Numbered from the stretch's first letter, positions 53,344 through 62,962 are shown. The stretch is DNA of 64,000 nt from Hymenobacter guriensis (GCF_015773195.1 NZ_JADWYK010000002.1:515145-579144); one strand, 5' to 3'. Made by a program: numbers and translations. The notes: generated by a model from the letters alone, not told the origin.

Positions 53344-53555
53344 CAGCGGGGCCGGGCTTTCTGGTTCAAGCTCTTGCGCGTACGCCAGTCGCCGTAGGCG
53401 TTGCCAATGTTCAGGAGCAGCACCAACACAAAGGCGGTCAGGTACGCACTGCCTTCGACGTGCCCGTAGTCTGAGGACTGGGCAGCCTGACGCCACCAGA
53501 AGCCCAGGGCCAGCAGGAGCACAAACAGAAAGATGCGGAGGATCCAGTTTTTCAT
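53343..53555 (-). CDS. Small membrane protein, 70 aa
   Basis: The protein has two membrane helices (ILRIFLFVLLLALGFWW and YLTAFVLVLLLNIGNAYG) and a basic tail (RTRKSLNQKARPR). Its stop overlaps the start of the next gene by one base (TGATG). Two-helix proteins with charged tails near an endolysin are often holins or lysis accessory proteins; this is an inference from position. Confidence 0.75.
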   Translation of the reverse strand: MKNWILRIFLFVLLLALGFWWRQAAQSSDYGHVEGSAYLTAFVLVLLLNIGNAYGDWRTRKSLNQKARPR

Positions 53556-53563
53556 AGTGGTAT

Positions 53564-53614
53564 GGTGAAATGGTGAGAAGGTGACAGGTAACAGGTTGCT
53601 GGTTGTGGGTTAGG
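53564..53614 (+). repeat. Mixed octamer/heptamer array (GGTNNNN)
   Basis: GGT occurs at 53564, 53572 and 53580 (8-bp steps) and then at 53587, 53594, 53601 and 53608 (7-bp steps). It overlaps the end of the endolysin gene. Confidence 0.72.
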
Positions 53615-54167
53615 CGGCCACGGCTGGCACAATGCCACCAGGTACACCCAGGGCCTTGGCAGCGCGGAGGAAGCGGGCCTCGCGGTCAGCATAGCCGTTG
53701 GTGCCGCCGTTAATTCTTTTCGTTATGGTGCGGAAGAAATTCCCATCGGCCAGCTCGTTGAGGTTGCGCGAGTTCCAGTACCAGCCGGCGGAAAGCGCGG
53801 CATACAGCGGTTGCTCCAGCTTCACCGGGTCGGCCACGAAGTCCACGCCGAAGGCCCGCGAGAGGGCGTAGTAGTTGGCCCGGCCGGTTATTTGAATGAG
53901 GCCCCGTCCCCGGAAGCGCACCCCGTCGCCGGGGTGCACGTTGCCCAGGTCAAGGCGGCCCTCATAGGCGGCGCCGCTGGCGTACTCCCGCACGGCATCG
54001 AGTCCGCAGCTCTCGTGTCCGATCTGGGCCAGGAAGTGCGCCACGCGCAGGGGCGTGCTGATTTTGTAGCGGGCCAGCGTTTTGTTGATAGGGCCGATGA
54101 AGGTGGTAGCCTCGGCGGCGCTGCAGCCGGCCACGGCTTCGAGGAGTTGGGGGCGTGTGAGTTGCAT
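53610..54167 (-). CDS. GH19-type phage endolysin (chitinase-fold muramidase)
   Basis: The 185-aa protein has the GH19 pattern: catalytic-glutamate region AQIGHESCGLDAVREY and the substrate-cleft motif FRGRGLIQITGRANYYALS. Phage GH19 enzymes cleave peptidoglycan at late infection. There is no signal peptide, so a holin (54186, just upstream in the operon) would provide passage. The C-terminus is short and lacks a separate wall-binding domain. Confidence 0.93.
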   Translation of the reverse strand: MQLTRPQLLEAVAGCSAAEATTFIGPINKTLARYKISTPLRVAHFLAQIGHESCGLDAVREYASGAAYEGRLDLGNVHPGDGVRFRGRGLIQITGRANYYALSRAFGVDFVADPVKLEQPLYAALSAGWYWNSRNLNELADGNFFRTITKRINGGTNGYADREARFLRAAKALGVPGGIVPAVAA

Positions 54168-54185
54168 ACTTAGGGAGTTTGGGAC

Positions 54186-54806
54186 CTAGGGAGTTTGGGG
54201 CTCCGTTGGCGGGGCCGGTTCGGGGTTGGGGGAAGGGAGGTCTGCCGGGGCGGGCTTCACACCCTGGGCCGCGTCGACCAGAAGGGCCGCCACCTTTGTG
54301 GAGAGGAACTGCTGAATGAATTGCTGAATGACGCCGGGTAGCCCGTCCTCCATCACGCGCAGGGCCACCTGCTTGGAGATAATCTTCCGCAGCTTGGTGC
54401 CAGCCAGCCAGATGAACACAGTGAAGTCTACCACCTTCACGGCCTCGTAGCTGTTGATCATGTTCTTAACCATACTCAACACGGCCAGCACGGCGAAGAG
54501 CTTGCCGAAGAAGCGGCAGAACTTCTCGAAGCTGAAAGGCTCTTTCTTGATTTTCTTCGCTACTCGGATACCGTAGAAGGTATTGAGCACCTCCATAGCC
54601 AGCAGCAGAAACAGGGCCGAGGGCGGGTCCCATATCCACTGGGCACAGAAGCCGACGACGCTGGCAAGCATGGTGGTGCTGATCTGAATCTTGAGCAGCT
54701 GCACGGAGTAGAACTTCAAGCCGAAGGCCGATTCCAGCATATCGCGCCCACTCCGGAAGCCGAGTAGCTTATAGATTTCGAGAAAGAAGTGGCTCACGGG
54801 GTTCAC
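54186..54806 (-). CDS. Phage holin family protein
   Basis: The 206-aa product starts from GTG and has about four membrane segments (LKIQISTTMLASVVGFCAQWIW; PPSALFLLLAMEVLNTFYGIRV; FFGKLFAVLAVLSMVKNMINS). A Pro-rich disordered tail (PAPADLPSPNPEPAPPTEP) follows. The order of TM segments and the position right before the endolysin fit phage holins. A later ATG start is possible. Confidence 0.8.
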   Translation of the reverse strand: MNPVSHFFLEIYKLLGFRSGRDMLESAFGLKFYSVQLLKIQISTTMLASVVGFCAQWIWDPPSALFLLLAMEVLNTFYGIRVAKKIKKEPFSFEKFCRFFGKLFAVLAVLSMVKNMINSYEAVKVVDFTVFIWLAGTKLRKIISKQVALRVMEDGLPGVIQQFIQQFLSTKVAALLVDAAQGVKPAPADLPSPNPEPAPPTEPQTP

Positions 54807-54817
54807 GGCGGGCGGGG

Positions 54818-56095
54818 TTAGATTTTATCGAAGGTTCCGAGGGCACCATTGGAAATGGTGGCTCCCGTTTGGCCGATGTCCCATACTTTACCACTGCCAG
54901 CCAGCACGGTGTAGGTGGTATTTGTTAGGCCCGTAGTGTTGGTGGAGCTAATGAGTGTAATCGTGTCGCCTATGCCCCAAATGGTTATGTCTCGGGTGCC
55001 GGTATAGGTCAGGCGGATGGTGTTGGTGTTCAGCCGGGACAGGCTCAGGCGAGGGCGGTTGTAGCTCACCGTCATATTGAGCGCACTCAGCAACGAGGCC
55101 ACCTTCGTCCGTTCCTGGGTTTGTACCAAGCCCTCATTGGTTTGCGCGACTAGGCCGGTACCGTCAAGGCGGAAGGTTTTGGCTCCGGTGGCCACGCGGC
55201 TACCGACCGTATCCAGGAAGGAATCAAAGAAGGCTTCCTGCTCTGCCCCCGTTAGCCCATTTTCCCGCATATCCAGGCTAGTGAGCAGCACGGCATAGCG
55301 TACCAGCAGGGCATGTGCCGCAGCATTGGCGCCACCCAGCGCACAGCGCAGAGCAGTCCAGGTCTTCAGCTTGGCCACATCCGCGGCGGTGGCTATTACC
55401 GAACTCGTCTGGTTCTGCGAGTGAGCGAAGGTTTCCAACGCCGTGCAGCCCGTGATGTTAATCGTCGTCAGGCGGCCGGCGGCATTCTGGTCGGAGCCTA
55501 TTTCCAGCGTTTTCAACACCGGCATGATGCCTGACGTGAAGGTGCCACTTAGCCGGCCACTGGCTCCCAGGATGCTCACCAGCCGGTCACGGTTCACCGG
55601 CAGCAGTAGCCCGGTGAACTTGTTGAACTCCATGTTAATGGTGGCCGTGTTCACGTCCGTTAGGTTCAGCGTACCGGACGTCAGCAGGGTGCTGCGAATA
55701 AACAGCGTGTCCTGGTAGTAGCCCCGGACGGTATGCACGTAGCTCCCCGTCACGTTGGCATAGGTCAGGTTCAGGAATTGGGTCGTATCGAACACGCCGT
55801 CCGGGTCGCCTTCCGTGCCCACGACACCTAGTCCATCCAAATTCACATAGCTCACGATGTCCGTACCAGCGGCATACAGACGCAGGTAGTACGTGCCGGC
55901 GGCCGGGAAATTCACGGTGAAGCTGGAGTTACCCGGTGCCGTGACCTCCTGCCCGGTGGGCTCCACATTCACCGTCACCGGCGTAGGGCTGAAGACCGTG
56001 CCAGTGTAGTTGCCAGAGGCCAGCCGCGTTAGCTTCACTGCTAGGCTCGGGACCAGGCCGCCGAGAAATTGCCAATACCGCCGCAGGTTACTCAT
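54818..56095 (-). CDS. Phage virion protein with LRR-like repeats, possible receptor-binding protein
   Basis: The 425-aa product has an N-terminal beta-sandwich-like region with an FTVNFPAAGTYYLRLYAAG segment. The central repeated units resemble leucine-rich repeats (ATINMEFNKFTGLLLP, LKTLEIGSDQNAAG, TTINITGCTALETFAHS), and the C-terminus is beta-rich. It lies at the end of the tail operon, before the holin, where receptor-binding proteins are common. Its start overlaps the fibre-gene stop by 4 bp (ATGA). The assignment is an inference. Confidence 0.72.
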   Translation of the reverse strand: MSNLRRYWQFLGGLVPSLAVKLTRLASGNYTGTVFSPTPVTVNVEPTGQEVTAPGNSSFTVNFPAAGTYYLRLYAAGTDIVSYVNLDGLGVVGTEGDPDGVFDTTQFLNLTYANVTGSYVHTVRGYYQDTLFIRSTLLTSGTLNLTDVNTATINMEFNKFTGLLLPVNRDRLVSILGASGRLSGTFTSGIMPVLKTLEIGSDQNAAGRLTTINITGCTALETFAHSQNQTSSVIATAADVAKLKTWTALRCALGGANAAAHALLVRYAVLLTSLDMRENGLTGAEQEAFFDSFLDTVGSRVATGAKTFRLDGTGLVAQTNEGLVQTQERTKVASLLSALNMTVSYNRPRLSLSRLNTNTIRLTYTGTRDITIWGIGDTITLISSTNTTGLTNTTYTVLAGSGKVWDIGQTGATISNGALGTFDKI

Positions 56096-57669
56096 TTGAG
56101 CTGGTAGATAGTGTAGTGAACCAGCGACGAATTGCGGTAGAAAAACAGCAGGTAATTCACCACGTTGGCCTTGTAAGAGGCACTGATCGTTGTGCTGCGG
56201 AATATGGTATTGCTCAGCGTTGGCGCCGTGGCCGCTTGGTGAATTACCATGACCACCGTATTGACCATCGCGCCAGCTGGATCCAGCGAGTAGGAGGCAT
56301 CCGAGCGGGGCGCTGCCTCGGAGCCGTAGGTGCGCTCCACGTCGAACTTGAGCGCAGTGCCAGCCGTCACGACGGTGGCCGCATCGAGCTTGCCCGCCAA
56401 GGCCGCAGCCGCAGCAGTAGAAATGGGCTTAGCTAGGTCACTGGTGTTATCGACGTTGCTCAGGCCCACGTCAGCTTTTACCAGCGTGACAGCGCCCGTT
56501 TTTCCGGCCACCGATTGCACGGCATCGGTGTTATCTACCTTGCGGTAGCCGACAGCCCCGTAGCTGACAATCCAGTCGCCCTGTTCGTAGCTGATCTGTG
56601 TACCGCCCGGGCCGGCAATGCTGCCGCTGCCCTGCGAGAGAAAATACCAGCCGATGTTGCCAGCGCCGGCCGCCGGCAGCGGCTGTCCGTTGAGGGCCGC
56701 CTCGGGACTGGTGACCTGGCCCGTGGCGAAGGAGTAGTCGCCCTTCCAGCTCAGGCCGCTGAGCAGTCCGTCGGGAAACTGCACGGCCAGCAGCTTGCCG
56801 TTGCCGTCGAGCGTGGCCACGCCCAACGGAGCGGCCAGCTCACTGCGCTTTACCTGGGCATCGTTGGTCACGTTGCCCAGGCCCACCATGTTCTTGGTCA
56901 CGGTCACGGCGCCCGATAGTCCATTCACCGACGACACGCCCGACTCGGCCGTGAGGGGCGAAAGCAGCTTGTAGTTCGGGTCTGTACCTGCTTCGAGCAG
57001 CGTGCGGTTGGGCAGTGGAATCTGCTCCTCATTGTCGAATTGCAGATCCTGCTTTACCTCCAGCAGCCGGGTGATGTTGGGCACCACGTCTGTAAACGTG
57101 TAGCGGAAGCTGTCGCCCTTTTCGTACTCGCGCACCTGGAACGGCGGGAAGGCCTCGCCCGTCTGCTCTACCAGCTGCCAGCGCACTTTCACCGTGGTTG
57201 TGGTGCTGGGGGCGGCATTGGTATAGGCCAGCAAGGAGCTGGAACTGTCCTTCACCAGTCGGTAGTCAGCCTGTCCAGCATCCACGCCAAAGTCAGCCGT
57301 GGCTGCATCGGTGTTGTTGATGACTGTGGCCGACATACCCAGCACCAATTCACTGGTCTGCGCGGCCAGCTCTGTGGTATTGGCTAACAGAAGCGGCAGG
57401 CCCCGGCGGGCAGCTGTTACTGTTTCCGGCTTCAGCCCAGCATCAGAGTAGTCTGGGTGTTTCCACCGGTGCAGGCCCAGCCCGGTGATATAGACAGGCA
57501 TGCCGTCGAAACGCAGGTCGTTTTCAATGGCCGCGCAGGCATCCGCCACCGAGGCATAGCCGCGGGCCCGCTGGCCGGGCTGCCGGGGCGCGTGGCCCCG
57601 GGCATCGACCGGCTCGGGGTTGGTGATGGCAATGCCGGCCCCTAATTCAAGTTCGAGTCCAGTCAGCAT
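56092..57669 (-). CDS. Tail fibre-like protein with two GLSGAVTV/KTGAVTL repeats
   Basis: The 525-aa product contains two copies of a phage tail-fibre repeat: VSSVNGLSGAVTVTKNMVGLG and VQSVAGKTGAVTLVKADVGLS, both followed by NVTND/NVDNTSD. The N-terminus binds the particle (ITNPEPVDARGHAPRQPGQRARGY). It overlaps the next gene's start by 4 bp. The C-terminus is small and hydrophobic. Confidence 0.85.
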   Translation of the reverse strand: MLTGLELELGAGIAITNPEPVDARGHAPRQPGQRARGYASVADACAAIENDLRFDGMPVYITGLGLHRWKHPDYSDAGLKPETVTAARRGLPLLLANTTELAAQTSELVLGMSATVINNTDAATADFGVDAGQADYRLVKDSSSSLLAYTNAAPSTTTTVKVRWQLVEQTGEAFPPFQVREYEKGDSFRYTFTDVVPNITRLLEVKQDLQFDNEEQIPLPNRTLLEAGTDPNYKLLSPLTAESGVSSVNGLSGAVTVTKNMVGLGNVTNDAQVKRSELAAPLGVATLDGNGKLLAVQFPDGLLSGLSWKGDYSFATGQVTSPEAALNGQPLPAAGAGNIGWYFLSQGSGSIAGPGGTQISYEQGDWIVSYGAVGYRKVDNTDAVQSVAGKTGAVTLVKADVGLSNVDNTSDLAKPISTAAAAALAGKLDAATVVTAGTALKFDVERTYGSEAAPRSDASYSLDPAGAMVNTVVMVIHQAATAPTLSNTIFRSTTISASYKANVVNYLLFFYRNSSLVHYTIYQLK

Positions 57670-57670
57670 C

Positions 57671-58900
57671 TTAGGATAGGGTTACCTGGTGGCGGTGAGA
57701 GGTAGTGTAGGCCGAGGCCTGCGACTTGACGTAGAGCGTGCCCGCCGCCGGCTCACCCTCTCCATCGAGCGTATCGGCGCCGGCCAGATCCTGCACCATC
57801 AGCTCACTCTCGCTGTACTCGGCCGTCACATTCTTATTGAGCGCGTCCAGGTCGATGATGCTCACCAGATTTTTGCCCGGTGGCAGGTGCAGCACGAAGT
57901 CTTTGAGGGTGTTGCCAGTATTGAGCGTGAACACGTTGGCGTCCGTGGTCAGGCGCGAAGGCAGGGCTCGTACCTGCTCGGAGGTCGTAGGCGCGCCAGC
58001 CCTGGGGCCGTAGAAAATCTCATATGCGCCCGAGATGATAACCTCCCGCGAAAGGGCAGCACCCTTGCTGTTGGTGGCTTCGATGCGGTAGCGCCGCGAC
58101 TCGCCCAGTACGGCTGTAAAGGCCGGCACCGAAAACGAGGCGGCCCCGTCGTTGGCCTCTCCTATCGGCTGCTCATTCTCATCCAGCGCATTGAGCACCG
58201 ACGCTCCATCTTTTACAATGATGCTGCCAGCCGCCACGTTGGTGCCGTTGCTGGTGGCCCAGGCAAAGCTCTTGAAGCCGGCAGCGAAGCTGGTGCCCAC
58301 TGGTACTGTGCGGGTGCCCGCGCCTGCCACGGTGAAGGAAGTAAAGGCGGGCACCTGGTACACGGCTGAGCCAGCCAAACGCAACACCTCCAGCGGGGAT
58401 TTATTGGCCGGGTTGTAGCCGGCGGGCAGGTTGCCGAACCCTGTGGCGAAAGCCGGCTCGTCAGCTGGGAATAAAATATCAGCAGCCCCCGCGCTACCCA
58501 GCGCCACCCAGACATTCAGCGGGCTGGTATAGTCGCCATTGAATTTCAGGCACTGCACAAAGCGCATGCTGTAGGGGCTGCCGTCGCCGGGGTCGCTCCA
58601 TTCCAACGCAAGGGCTCCCGAGGGGCCGCCCTGCTGCGTTCCGAACGCAACGGGCGTGTAACTTACGCCCTGCTCCTGGCTTCTGCCTGAGGGCGTGTTG
58701 ACGCTGAATATGGGGGAGGTCGTGCCAGCTAGGGCTGATATATCCAGCAGCGCGCCCGAGAGCAGGCGCGTAACGTCGACGCGGTGGTCTTTCCCGGTCA
58801 CGGTGTCGCGCACCAGCAGGATAGCACTGGCGGGCAGCGGCCCTTCTCCGGGAAGCGGCGAAAGGAGGCTTAATTCAATGCCAGGTAGGTCCGTTGCCAT
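57671..58900 (-). CDS. Phage structural protein, 409 aa
   Basis: The ATG at 58900 gives a protein beginning MATDLPGIELSLLSPLPGEGPLP. It is one base downstream of the stop of the previous gene. The sequence is beta-rich with Ig-like segments (VRDTVTGKDHRVDVTRLLSG; FTSFTVAGAGTRTVPVGTSF) and a YTTSHRHQVTLS end. I do not recognise the family; adhesion or fibre-base role is possible. Confidence 0.75.
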   Translation of the reverse strand: MATDLPGIELSLLSPLPGEGPLPASAILLVRDTVTGKDHRVDVTRLLSGALLDISALAGTTSPIFSVNTPSGRSQEQGVSYTPVAFGTQQGGPSGALALEWSDPGDGSPYSMRFVQCLKFNGDYTSPLNVWVALGSAGAADILFPADEPAFATGFGNLPAGYNPANKSPLEVLRLAGSAVYQVPAFTSFTVAGAGTRTVPVGTSFAAGFKSFAWATSNGTNVAAGSIIVKDGASVLNALDENEQPIGEANDGAASFSVPAFTAVLGESRRYRIEATNSKGAALSREVIISGAYEIFYGPRAGAPTTSEQVRALPSRLTTDANVFTLNTGNTLKDFVLHLPPGKNLVSIIDLDALNKNVTAEYSESELMVQDLAGADTLDGEGEPAAGTLYVKSQASAYTTSHRHQVTLS

Positions 58901-58901
58901 A

Positions 58902-60584
58902 TCAGCGGTTGATGCGTAAGAAGTTGTTGTCGGCCAGCAGGAATTCGCCCTCGCCGCTGTCCACGTCGCCCAGATCATCAGCATTGCCAGCACCCAGGCC
59001 CTCGTAGGGCTCCACGGTCACGCTGCCGTTGCTGAGCAGGTAGCGGTCCACTGCGGTCGTTGCGTAGTCTTCAGTCAGCGAAACCCGCTGGCCGTTCAGG
59101 GTCTTGAAATCATGGTTCAGGGCCAGCACCAGCTTCTCATGCAGCCAGGCCGGCAGCAGGAACGTGTCGAGGCGCAACTGTCGGCGCACGCGGGCGGAAA
59201 GGAGCTCCAGCGTGTCATTGCTTTGGCGCAGCACGTCCTTTTCACTCGTCGGCGCCAACGGCACCAAGCGGCCTTTTACCCGCAGGCGGTTGATAATGCC
59301 AGCTGTGTAGTTCAGGCCGAAGGCGTTGTCGAAGTTGCGGTAGGCGACTAATACCGTATCCTGGTGCTGGTAGCGCACGTCGATAGAATCCGACAACGCC
59401 TCCGCAGTCAGGAAGTCTGCATCGGTTGCACTCAGGCGCAGGTAGTAGCAGCCAGGGGCGACGGAAGAAAAAGGCACCACTACCTGCCAAGTGTCAAAGG
59501 ACTGCGCGGCGTAGTCCATGCTCAGCAGGCAATCAATGCGCTGGGCCCCGGTAGGGTAGACACCAGACAGCAGCAGGTAGGGCGCAGCAGATGCCGGATC
59601 TTCCAGCACGCTCTGCACCTGCTTCGTCCCATTCAGGGAGCCAGCGCCGGCAATAATTACCTCGTTTCCGATTTCAAACGGTAGCGGCAGCGAGTCGCTA
59701 TTGAAGTACACCCGCACCTTGCCCGCAGCGGTATCGGGCCGCAGGTAGGCCGCGAAAGACAGGGTTTGCGCGCTACCCTGCACCACGCGAACAGGTGCAA
59801 GGGTAGCAACCTGAGCCGAGTCGCTACACCGCAGCAGCTGACAAACAGGGGCGTTTGCGTAGTTGCTTTGTAGCTGCAGTACCAAGGTGTCGGCCGTATT
59901 CACCAGCTGGCAGTAGCCCGGGTTGGTGTAATTCAGGGGACGCTGCTCAGCAAAGGCCGTGTTGTCGAGCAAACCGGCGGATGCCTGATAAAACCGTAGG
60001 GAGTTAGGCAGGGGTACCAGGAAGTGCGGGCGCCGTGCCGGTGGCGCGGGCGCCGGGTCTGGTTCTTCTGCCGGCGTTACCAGGGCCAGGGTCTGCTGGC
60101 AGCCGTTACGGTCTTCTATGGTTACGGACCGTACCTCTTCCGCTACGAGCCCATTAACGACGAGCGGCGACAGGCCATAAACTATTCCGGTGGTGGGGCG
60201 CACCCCACTAAAGGCAAATGCCTTCAGGTCGCCGGCCGTGGTAGTGAACGGCACCAAGGCGGTAAAGCCGCCCGCTGTATCTGCGGTGTAGGTAGGCGCG
60301 CCCAGCAGCAGGTCACAGGCAACCGGAGGGGTGCATTCTATTTCGACGTTGTTCTCTACCTCTTCCCCGCTGGCGTCCGATAAGTTCAGCGTGTAGAGCC
60401 CGTTGGGCAGGAATTTTATTACAAAATGAGAGGAGAATGTGTTACTGAAAAGCTCCTTTATTGCCACCCCCTGCTCGTCGTAAACAATCAGGCGCAGGGG
60501 GCGCTGCCCGCGGGCGCTGGCGGTCAGCGTTCCGGTATGGTCTGCGGAGCAGGAAGGAACTGTATAGAGCGAGAGCGTGGCCAT
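58902..60584 (-). CDS. Phage structural protein, 560 aa
   Basis: The product starts MATLSLYTVPSCSADHTGTL, with a beta-rich and Cys-containing body (NVEIECTPPVACDLLLG; QLLRCSDSAQVATLAP). It starts at the stop of the previous gene with a one-base overlap (TAATG). The helical C-terminus contains LRQSNDTLELLSARVRRQL. No family is recognised. It is placed in the tail block. Confidence 0.75.
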   Translation of the reverse strand: MATLSLYTVPSCSADHTGTLTASARGQRPLRLIVYDEQGVAIKELFSNTFSSHFVIKFLPNGLYTLNLSDASGEEVENNVEIECTPPVACDLLLGAPTYTADTAGGFTALVPFTTTAGDLKAFAFSGVRPTTGIVYGLSPLVVNGLVAEEVRSVTIEDRNGCQQTLALVTPAEEPDPAPAPPARRPHFLVPLPNSLRFYQASAGLLDNTAFAEQRPLNYTNPGYCQLVNTADTLVLQLQSNYANAPVCQLLRCSDSAQVATLAPVRVVQGSAQTLSFAAYLRPDTAAGKVRVYFNSDSLPLPFEIGNEVIIAGAGSLNGTKQVQSVLEDPASAAPYLLLSGVYPTGAQRIDCLLSMDYAAQSFDTWQVVVPFSSVAPGCYYLRLSATDADFLTAEALSDSIDVRYQHQDTVLVAYRNFDNAFGLNYTAGIINRLRVKGRLVPLAPTSEKDVLRQSNDTLELLSARVRRQLRLDTFLLPAWLHEKLVLALNHDFKTLNGQRVSLTEDYATTAVDRYLLSNGSVTVEPYEGLGAGNADDLGDVDSGEGEFLLADNNFLRINR

Positions 60585-62743
60585 TAGAGAACAGGCGCCG
60601 CTGCGCGTAAGAGAGTGAAGGAAGTTTCGCCGCTTTGGGGCTTGTATTCAGCCCGCAGCAGGTAGCCAGCCTTGCGGTTGCCCTGGCTGTCAAGGAAGGA
60701 TACCTGCGCATAGGACTGCCGGCGCAGGATTTCGAGTTGCGAAAGCGTGAGCTTGCAGGTGAACTCGTAGACCTCTGGCAGCACGTAAGGCGGATTGAGC
60801 GCCAACACGGGCACGTCGCCGGCTTCGGCTACTTGGCTTGCCTCTTCCAACAGACGCGTAACCAAGGCAGAATTTCCGCCGCCGGCTCCACGCTGTAGCT
60901 TACGGTCTTCGCGGTGCACCAGCCCGGCGCGCAACCATGGGCCATGGGCCCGCAACATGCGCCCAGGCGTCAGCCGCAGATTGTAAGTAGAGCCTGGGGC
61001 CAACACTCCTACCACGGTGGCAAATGCCTCGTTCCGCTCGGGCATCAGTAGGCCGCCTTCCCGCCGGAGGCTGATCAGGAATTTCGTATTGTCGGCCCCA
61101 CCCTCCTTTGTATTTGCGTCCTTGTACTGCTGGCGACGCGTAGCCTCAATCAGGTACCCGGCCGTGGCATAGGGTGACTTTGCTGTGTAAGTTGACGACA
61201 CCTGCGAGAGCGGTAGGGCATACGTGCGCTCCGAGTTAGGCTCATCCAGGCCGTTGGGCGCGTCCGACTCCCAGCGCTGAAACCCAACTTCAGCGCTACT
61301 GTAGAGCAGGTCCGCATGCACTCTTTTGGACAATCCAGCCACCTGCTGCAGCTGCAAGCCGGCCGCCGGCTGATAGAAGAAGGCGCGGGGCTCTATGCGT
61401 ACCGTTTCCAGGCCGTTGCGGCGCTCCACACCCATGCCCAGGCAGTCAATGGCGTCCAGGCTATCATACAGGTCGCGGAAGCTCACAAACAGCGGCTTTT
61501 CCGCCAGCGGGAAGTTGCGCAGCTGAAACCCGCCGGTAACCAGCCGCAGAGAACCGGGGCCGTCTTCCTGGTAAGGCGTAGTCGTGTCGGTGCGCCCGAA
61601 GTAATCGGAGTACAGTGCCGGGCCGGGTCGGTCGGTGATGGCTTGCACCGTGCGCTCCAGGGCTTCGTGCACCAACAGACCAGTAGCACCGGTTTCAGGA
61701 GTGGTTGTCGTGGCGCGCAGGCGCAGAAACGAGCCGGGATTTACCGCGTTGTACAGGTCAAAGCTGTACTGTAGTAGGTAGTTTTCGTCAATGTCGTCAA
61801 CATGCAGCGCTGCATACAGATACAGTTGATCCCCGATGAGTAGGTTGAGCGTTTCGTTGATTGGGAAATTTACCCGCTGCTCAAAGTCCTCGCTAATACC
61901 GTCTTTGTCGAAGCTGCTAAGCTGGTTTTCAAAGGTGAGAACGCCCTGCTTGTTGATGACGCGCAGGTAGTAAACCCCCGTGACGTGGTGAAACTTTGAC
62001 TTAGCCGGGAAGGCCGAGCCGGGCTCCTGAAGAACTGTCAGCTGTGAGAAAAGCTGCGCCTCAATCGTTAGCACTGCATCTTCCGTTGCCGTGAAAATTG
62101 GGGCGGGTGAGGTGCCGACCTGTGCCGTATTAGCCATCTGGCCGATGCCGAATTCATCTATAAAGTCATCACTTTCGCGAGAGCCAAAGCTGAAATAAAG
62201 GGTGTAGAAACGGCTTTCCCCATTGAAGACAGTGACGGTAGGCGAAAGGGCCTGATAGGTTGTCTTGGCGTAGTAGTTGCGCTCAAATACCTGAGAGTAC
62301 AGGGTAGGGCGAGCGATGCCCAGTGGTGGCAGGGCCACGCCTTCGACCGATTCATTTCGGAATATGTCTACCTCCGTCTTGTCGCGGTTGAGCAGCTTGG
62401 TGGTAAACCCCGTCTGCCGTAACTTGATAGAAACACCCCTCTCGGTGACTGAATATTGAGTAAAGTCTACGCGCAAGTGGGTTACCTCTTCCCGGCGGAA
62501 CTCGTTAGGATTATAGAGATAGGCAGTCAGCACTACCAGCCCCTCTACACCCTTCGCTTCATAAACTTGGCGCAGGTAGTCGCCGCCCTTTTTGACGAAC
62601 GTAAGCTCCCCTGCTAACTCGTGCGTAACACCGTGGTATTTTGGGTCGCGGGCTAGCACGACGGTTAGCCCGGCCCATCCTATAGGCTCAACTTCCAGCG
62701 TGTAGGCCGGCAGAATATCGGAGGTAAGCTGGAAAGTAAACAC
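60584..62743 (-). CDS. Large phage structural protein, about 719 aa
   Basis: From the GTG at 62743 the product begins FTFQLTSDILPAYTLEVEPIGWAGLTVVL. It is a long beta-rich protein with repeated short domains (LTAYLYNPNEFRREEVTHLRVDF; GVYYLRVINKQGVLTF). It may form part of the tail tip or baseplate. An earlier GTG at 62830 adds 29 residues, but a promoter-like dyad lies between them, so the shorter version is preferred. It starts the tail/lysis operon. Confidence 0.75.
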   Translation of the reverse strand: MFTFQLTSDILPAYTLEVEPIGWAGLTVVLARDPKYHGVTHELAGELTFVKKGGDYLRQVYEAKGVEGLVVLTAYLYNPNEFRREEVTHLRVDFTQYSVTERGVSIKLRQTGFTTKLLNRDKTEVDIFRNESVEGVALPPLGIARPTLYSQVFERNYYAKTTYQALSPTVTVFNGESRFYTLYFSFGSRESDDFIDEFGIGQMANTAQVGTSPAPIFTATEDAVLTIEAQLFSQLTVLQEPGSAFPAKSKFHHVTGVYYLRVINKQGVLTFENQLSSFDKDGISEDFEQRVNFPINETLNLLIGDQLYLYAALHVDDIDENYLLQYSFDLYNAVNPGSFLRLRATTTTPETGATGLLVHEALERTVQAITDRPGPALYSDYFGRTDTTTPYQEDGPGSLRLVTGGFQLRNFPLAEKPLFVSFRDLYDSLDAIDCLGMGVERRNGLETVRIEPRAFFYQPAAGLQLQQVAGLSKRVHADLLYSSAEVGFQRWESDAPNGLDEPNSERTYALPLSQVSSTYTAKSPYATAGYLIEATRRQQYKDANTKEGGADNTKFLISLRREGGLLMPERNEAFATVVGVLAPGSTYNLRLTPGRMLRAHGPWLRAGLVHREDRKLQRGAGGGNSALVTRLLEEASQVAEAGDVPVLALNPPYVLPEVYEFTCKLTLSQLEILRRQSYAQVSFLDSQGNRKAGYLLRAEYKPQSGETSFTLLRAAAPVL

Positions 62744-62768
62744 GTTAAGGTGTACGCGGTTGGCTCCC

Positions 62769-62790
62769 GTAAAGTAAACTAATACTTTAC
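62769..62790 (-). promoter_or_regulatory. Dyad near the start of the structural operon
   Basis: GTAAAGTA-N6-TACTTTAC is a perfect 8-bp inverted repeat, 26 bp upstream of the chosen GTG at 62743. Weak -33 and -7-like sequences lie around it on the minus strand. It may be the operator of the late operon. Confidence 0.4.
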
Positions 62791-62909
62791 ATAAAGACAA
62801 ATAAAGCGCATACACTGTGAGGGATACCACACGCCCCGCCGATGTAGCGCGCTAGCCGCGCAACCTGACGCGTAGAGAGCTTTTAAAGGGATGTTGGGGG
62901 CCGGTGGGC

Positions 62910-62940
62910 AAAAAAAACACCCGACGCAGGGCCGGGTGCT
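62910..62940 (-). terminator. Terminator after the repeat/GIY-YIG gene
   Basis: On the minus strand AGCACCCGGCCCTGCGTCGGGTG forms a hairpin (stem CACCCG/CGGGTG) followed by eight T residues. Confidence 0.93.
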
Positions 62941-62962
62941 GATTATCAAAGAAGAGGCAAGC

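Noticed and set aside
60024..60383. Short plus-strand frames inside the tail genes
   Set aside because: They lie antisense to tightly packed late genes and have no recognised domains or promoters.
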